The notes under the pieces were generated by a model. The model made no database searches, had not been told where the DNA came from, and saw only the letters and a program-made list of their open reading frames with translations. Positions 6,951 through 8,320 of a DNA stretch of 8,320 nucleotides are shown here, in pieces (the stretch's first letter is position 1; each line of letters starts with the position of its first letter). The stretch is from Deltaproteobacteria bacterium (GTDB lineage: Bacteria > Desulfobacterota > Desulfobacteria > Desulfobacterales > B30-G6), in assembly GCA_003647375.1 (NCBI GenBank), contig QMMS01000204.1, forward strand, positions 1 through 8,320, written 5' to 3'. The position numbers and the translations under genes were made by a program.

Positions 6951-6980
6951 AACCCTCCGGCAGTCGTCTGCCGGAGGGTT
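6951..6980. promoter_or_regulatory. Perfect 13-bp hairpin over the cyclase ribosome-binding site
   Basis: AACCCTCCGGCAG (6951-6963), loop TCGT, CTGCCGGAGGGTT (6968-6980) form a perfect GC-rich stem with a 4-base loop. On the minus-strand transcript the 3' arm contains GGAGGG (6953-6958), the only Shine-Dalgarno-like sequence for the cyclase start at 6941, so the hairpin would hide it. On the plus strand the stem is followed by TTTT, as in an intrinsic terminator, but no plus-strand gene reads into it. On the minus strand there is no U-tract. It may shield the cyclase from read-through translation, act as a transcription barrier between the two minus-strand genes, or be a bidirectional terminator. 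The structure is certain; the role is not. Confidence 0.6.
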
Positions 6981-6995
6981 TTAAACCAAATTAGC

Positions 6996-7016
6996 CCCTA
7001 AGTTGACATTTTAGGG
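6996..7016 (-). terminator. Weak hairpin just downstream of the GIY-YIG/H1-like gene
   Basis: CCCTAA (6996-7001) pairs with TTAGGG (7011-7016) around a 9-base loop, beginning 10 bases beyond the stop codon of the minus-strand gene at 7027. The stem is short and the minus-strand sequence after it (GCTAATTTGG) is only mildly U-rich. It is a possible weak terminator or 3'-end stabiliser. Confidence 0.25.
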
Positions 7017-7026
7017 CAGGCATTGT

Positions 7027-7758
7027 CTATGCTTTGACGTAGAGTCCTTTTTCAGGATTTTTGATTTTGCCCTGTTTTTTCAGCTTAAAGATGATGTTGG
7101 CAACTTTCTTGTTGTCAAATCCTGTTTTTTTCATAATCGCGGCTGTATTGACACCCTTTTTGGCCCTGTTGACGACTTTAAGAACTGCATCGGCGGCGGT
7201 TACCTTGGCTGCCTTTTTAGCGGGCGCCTTTTTCTTGGGTGCTGCTTTTTTGGCAGGCGCCGTTTTCTTTGCTTTGGTTTTCTTAGCTACGGCCTTTTTG
7301 GCGGGTGCTTTTTTTGCTGCCGTTTTCTTTGCTACCGCTTTCTTGGGAGCTGCTTTCTTGGGAGCTACTTTTTTTGCTGCCGCTATTTTAGGCTTGGCTG
7401 CCTTTTCTGCAGCGGCTACCAGTTTTTCAACTTTCTTTGAAAATGCTTTGATCTCTTTGCTCACCTGTTGCAACTGTTTTTTCAAATCTACTGCCATTTT
7501 TGCCTCCTGTTTTGTAAGTTCGGGTACTTTTTTACGGGCAGGGACCTGTTTGATATAATATTCGAGTTTCAAAGCTTCACTTTTAGTCATTTTGTGACTA
7601 ATGGCTTCAAGTGCAACAGGCCTGCGGGTTCTAGTATATTTTGCACCTTTTCCCGAATTGTGTGCTTTTAAACGTTTGGTGAGATGATTCGTTATGCCGC
7701 AATAAAGTGAATTATCGGAACATCGAATCAAGTAAACAATCCAATCATTTTTATTCAT
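7027..7758 (-). CDS. GIY-YIG nuclease domain fused in frame to histone H1-like DNA-binding protein
   Basis: This 243-residue protein has three parts. Residues 1-85 form a YhbQ/UPF0213-type GIY-YIG domain: IVYLIRC with Y9, SLYCGIT with Y19 and G21, catalytic R29 in LTKRLKAHN, GKGAKYTRTRRPV, and E66 in SEALKLE. All expected nuclease residues are present. Residues 88-184 begin MAVDLKKQLQQVSKEIKAFSKK, a predicted coiled helix, then a Lys/Ala/Pro-rich tail of KKA, KKT and APKK repeats as in bacterial H1-like (Hc1/AlgP-like) proteins. Residues 186-243 look like a small winged-helix domain (AADAVLKVVNRAKKGVNTAAIMKKTGF, then IIFKLKKQGKIKNPEKGLYVKA). M88 has its own strong AGGAGG site, so a separate 156-residue H1-like protein is likely made. 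The start at 7758 has only a weak GTGAG site. The fused form may be genuine or the result of stop-codon loss between two adjacent genes. The H1-like part should bind DNA non-specifically in the nucleoid. Confidence 0.85.
   Translation of the reverse strand: MNKNDWIVYLIRCSDNSLYCGITNHLTKRLKAHNSGKGAKYTRTRRPVALEAISHKMTKSEALKLEYYIKQVPARKKVPELTKQEAKMAVDLKKQLQQVSKEIKAFSKKVEKLVAAAEKAAKPKIAAAKKVAPKKAAPKKAVAKKTAAKKAPAKKAVAKKTKAKKTAPAKKAAPKKKAPAKKAAKVTAADAVLKVVNRAKKGVNTAAIMKKTGFDNKKVANIIFKLKKQGKIKNPEKGLYVKA
7207..7398 (-). repeat. Degenerate coding repeats of the Lys/Ala-rich tail
   Basis: This segment encodes residues 121-184, a series of 4-6 residue units such as APKKA, AKKTA and APAKK. At DNA level it shows repeated blocks, for example TTCTTGGGAGCTGCTTT followed by TTCTTGGGAGCTACTTT, and several copies of TTTTTTGCTGCCG-like sequence. 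Such tracts are prone to in-frame length change by slippage or recombination, so the tail length probably varies between strains. Confidence 0.7.
7503..7508 (-). promoter_or_regulatory. Strong internal ribosome-binding site for the H1-like part
   Basis: AGGAGG on the minus strand lies 5 bases before the ATG at 7495-7497 (codon 88 of the fused frame). It is embedded in the codons for Q84-E85-A86 and is far stronger than the site before the upstream ATG at 7758. It implies independent initiation of a 156-residue H1-like protein. Confidence 0.7.
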
Positions 7759-7876
7759 TACTACTCACTGATTGCTATTTTGTCAAGAAGCTAGTTGAAT
7801 ATTGTTGTCTTTTTTTATAAATTAACCGAATATTTAGGTGTTGGCAAGACTTCTATTGCTATATATAAATCCAAGG

Positions 7877-7903
7877 TTGCATAGAATGCAAATCAATTAT
7901 AAT
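7877..7903 (+). promoter_or_regulatory. Candidate promoter with operator-like dyad
   Basis: A perfect inverted repeat TTGCAT-AGA-ATGCAA (7877-7891) is followed by a perfect -10 box TATAAT at 7898-7903. TTGCAT at 7877-7882 could serve as a -35 element with a short 15-base spacer, so the dyad would overlap the promoter as a repressor site does. Transcription would start near 7910, giving a leader of about 75 bases before the GTG of the AsmA/TamB-like gene. The dyad and -10 box are seen directly; their use is inferred. Confidence 0.35.
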
Positions 7904-7984
7904 CTGAGCTCTGCGTGAAAACTGACGACTTTATTAGTAAACATACCTAATTGCAGTATATAAAATATTGCCTGGGGAACGGGT

Positions 7985-8320
7985 GTGAACATAAGCAATC
8001 GATTAAAAGCGGTTGTCATTATTTTAACCGGATTGAGCCTGGGCTGCATGGCATTGCTTGCAGGAGTGGTGTGGTATGTCAATTCTACCCATTGCCGTTC
8101 ACTGCTCCTAAAAGAACTCAACGCCATGATACCCGGCAGGGTGACGGTTGCGCATCATCATTTGTCGTTGCATAAGGCTCAGTTGTCCTTAAGAGATATC
8201 ACCGTCAAGGACCAGCAGGATGATGATCTTGTCCGCATTGCCGGCCTTTCCGTCGATTTATCTCCAACGGCCATTTTTAGAAGAGCATTGGTTATCGATT
8301 CTGTAAACATCGAGCATCCC
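7985..8320 (+). CDS. AsmA/TamB/DUF748-like envelope protein, N-terminal part
   Basis: An open frame from GTG at 7985 runs 112 codons off the right edge. The N-terminus (MNISNRLKAVVIILTGLSLGCMALLAGVVWYVNST) is a short basic stretch plus one hydrophobic segment at about 9-31, a signal anchor placing the rest in the periplasm. It is followed by LLLKELNAMIPGRVTVAHHHLSLHKAQLSLRDITVKD, then VRIAGLSVDLSPTAIFRRALVIDSVNIEHP. The order of signal anchor, beta-strand 'L-x-L-x-D-I-x-V' and 'D-L-S-P-x-x-I-F-R-x-x-L-x-I-D-S-V-x-I-x-x-P' is typical of AsmA, TamB and DUF748 proteins, which span the periplasm and help move lipids or assemble outer-membrane proteins. An in-frame stop at 7961-7963 with no other start makes GTG 7985 the first possible start; TGGGGA at 7973-7978 is a suitable ribosome site. 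Which subfamily it is cannot be told from this portion. Confidence 0.65.
   Translation, partial: MNISNRLKAVVIILTGLSLGCMALLAGVVWYVNSTHCRSLLLKELNAMIPGRVTVAHHHLSLHKAQLSLRDITVKDQQDDDLVRIAGLSVDLSPTAIFRRALVIDSVNIEHP

Noticed and set aside
7061..7558. 165-codon plus-strand reading frame opposite the H1-like gene, rich in Ala, Phe and Leu and looking like a membrane protein
   Set aside because: It is the antisense image of the Lys/Ala-rich repeats; the minus-strand frame has recognisable domains and a strong ribosome site.

Overview
The window looks like a chromosomal segment from a free-living Gram-negative anaerobe, most plausibly a Desulfobacterota (sulfate-reducer type) relative. This is an inference from gene content: a tandem UspA protein, a MoaD/ThiS-like protein, a non-pyrrolysine MttB-family methyltransferase, a dCache-HAMP class III cyclase, a lysine/alanine-rich histone H1-like protein and an envelope AsmA/TamB-like protein. 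No rRNA, tRNA or CRISPR array is visible.

Layout. Bases 1-138 (+) are the tail of an unrecognised gene. It is followed by a tandem-domain universal stress protein (213-1160) and, with no gap, a small beta-grasp MoaD/ThiS-like protein (1161-1478), probably one operon. From about 1475 to 4830 the DNA is visibly more AT-rich and is a patchwork on the minus strand: an acid-phosphatase remnant cut at both ends (1475-1774), an intact MttB-family gene (1817-3223) with no corrinoid partner, a plus-strand N-terminal stub of a tyrosine recombinase (3473-3574) and a fibronectin-III-like surface protein without a secretion signal and with a possibly frameshifted tail (3578-4554). This section reads as an accessory insertion and decay zone.

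From 4830 to 6941 (-) lies a complete membrane-bound class III nucleotide cyclase with a sensory dCache domain and a PilZ-like C-terminal tail. Its ribosome-binding site sits inside a perfect 13-bp hairpin. Upstream on the same strand is a 243-residue protein (7027-7758) that joins a GIY-YIG nuclease domain to a histone H1-like basic protein. A strong internal Shine-Dalgarno sequence and ATG mark the start of the H1-like part. An AT-rich divergent intergenic region (7759-7984) with a candidate promoter and operator-like dyad leads into the start of an AsmA/TamB-like envelope protein (7985 onward, +), which runs off the window.

No complete multi-gene new system was found. The most distinctive items are the GIY-YIG/H1-like in-frame fusion with an internal start, the cyclase with Glu in place of the adenine-specifying Lys, and the hairpin over its ribosome-binding site.
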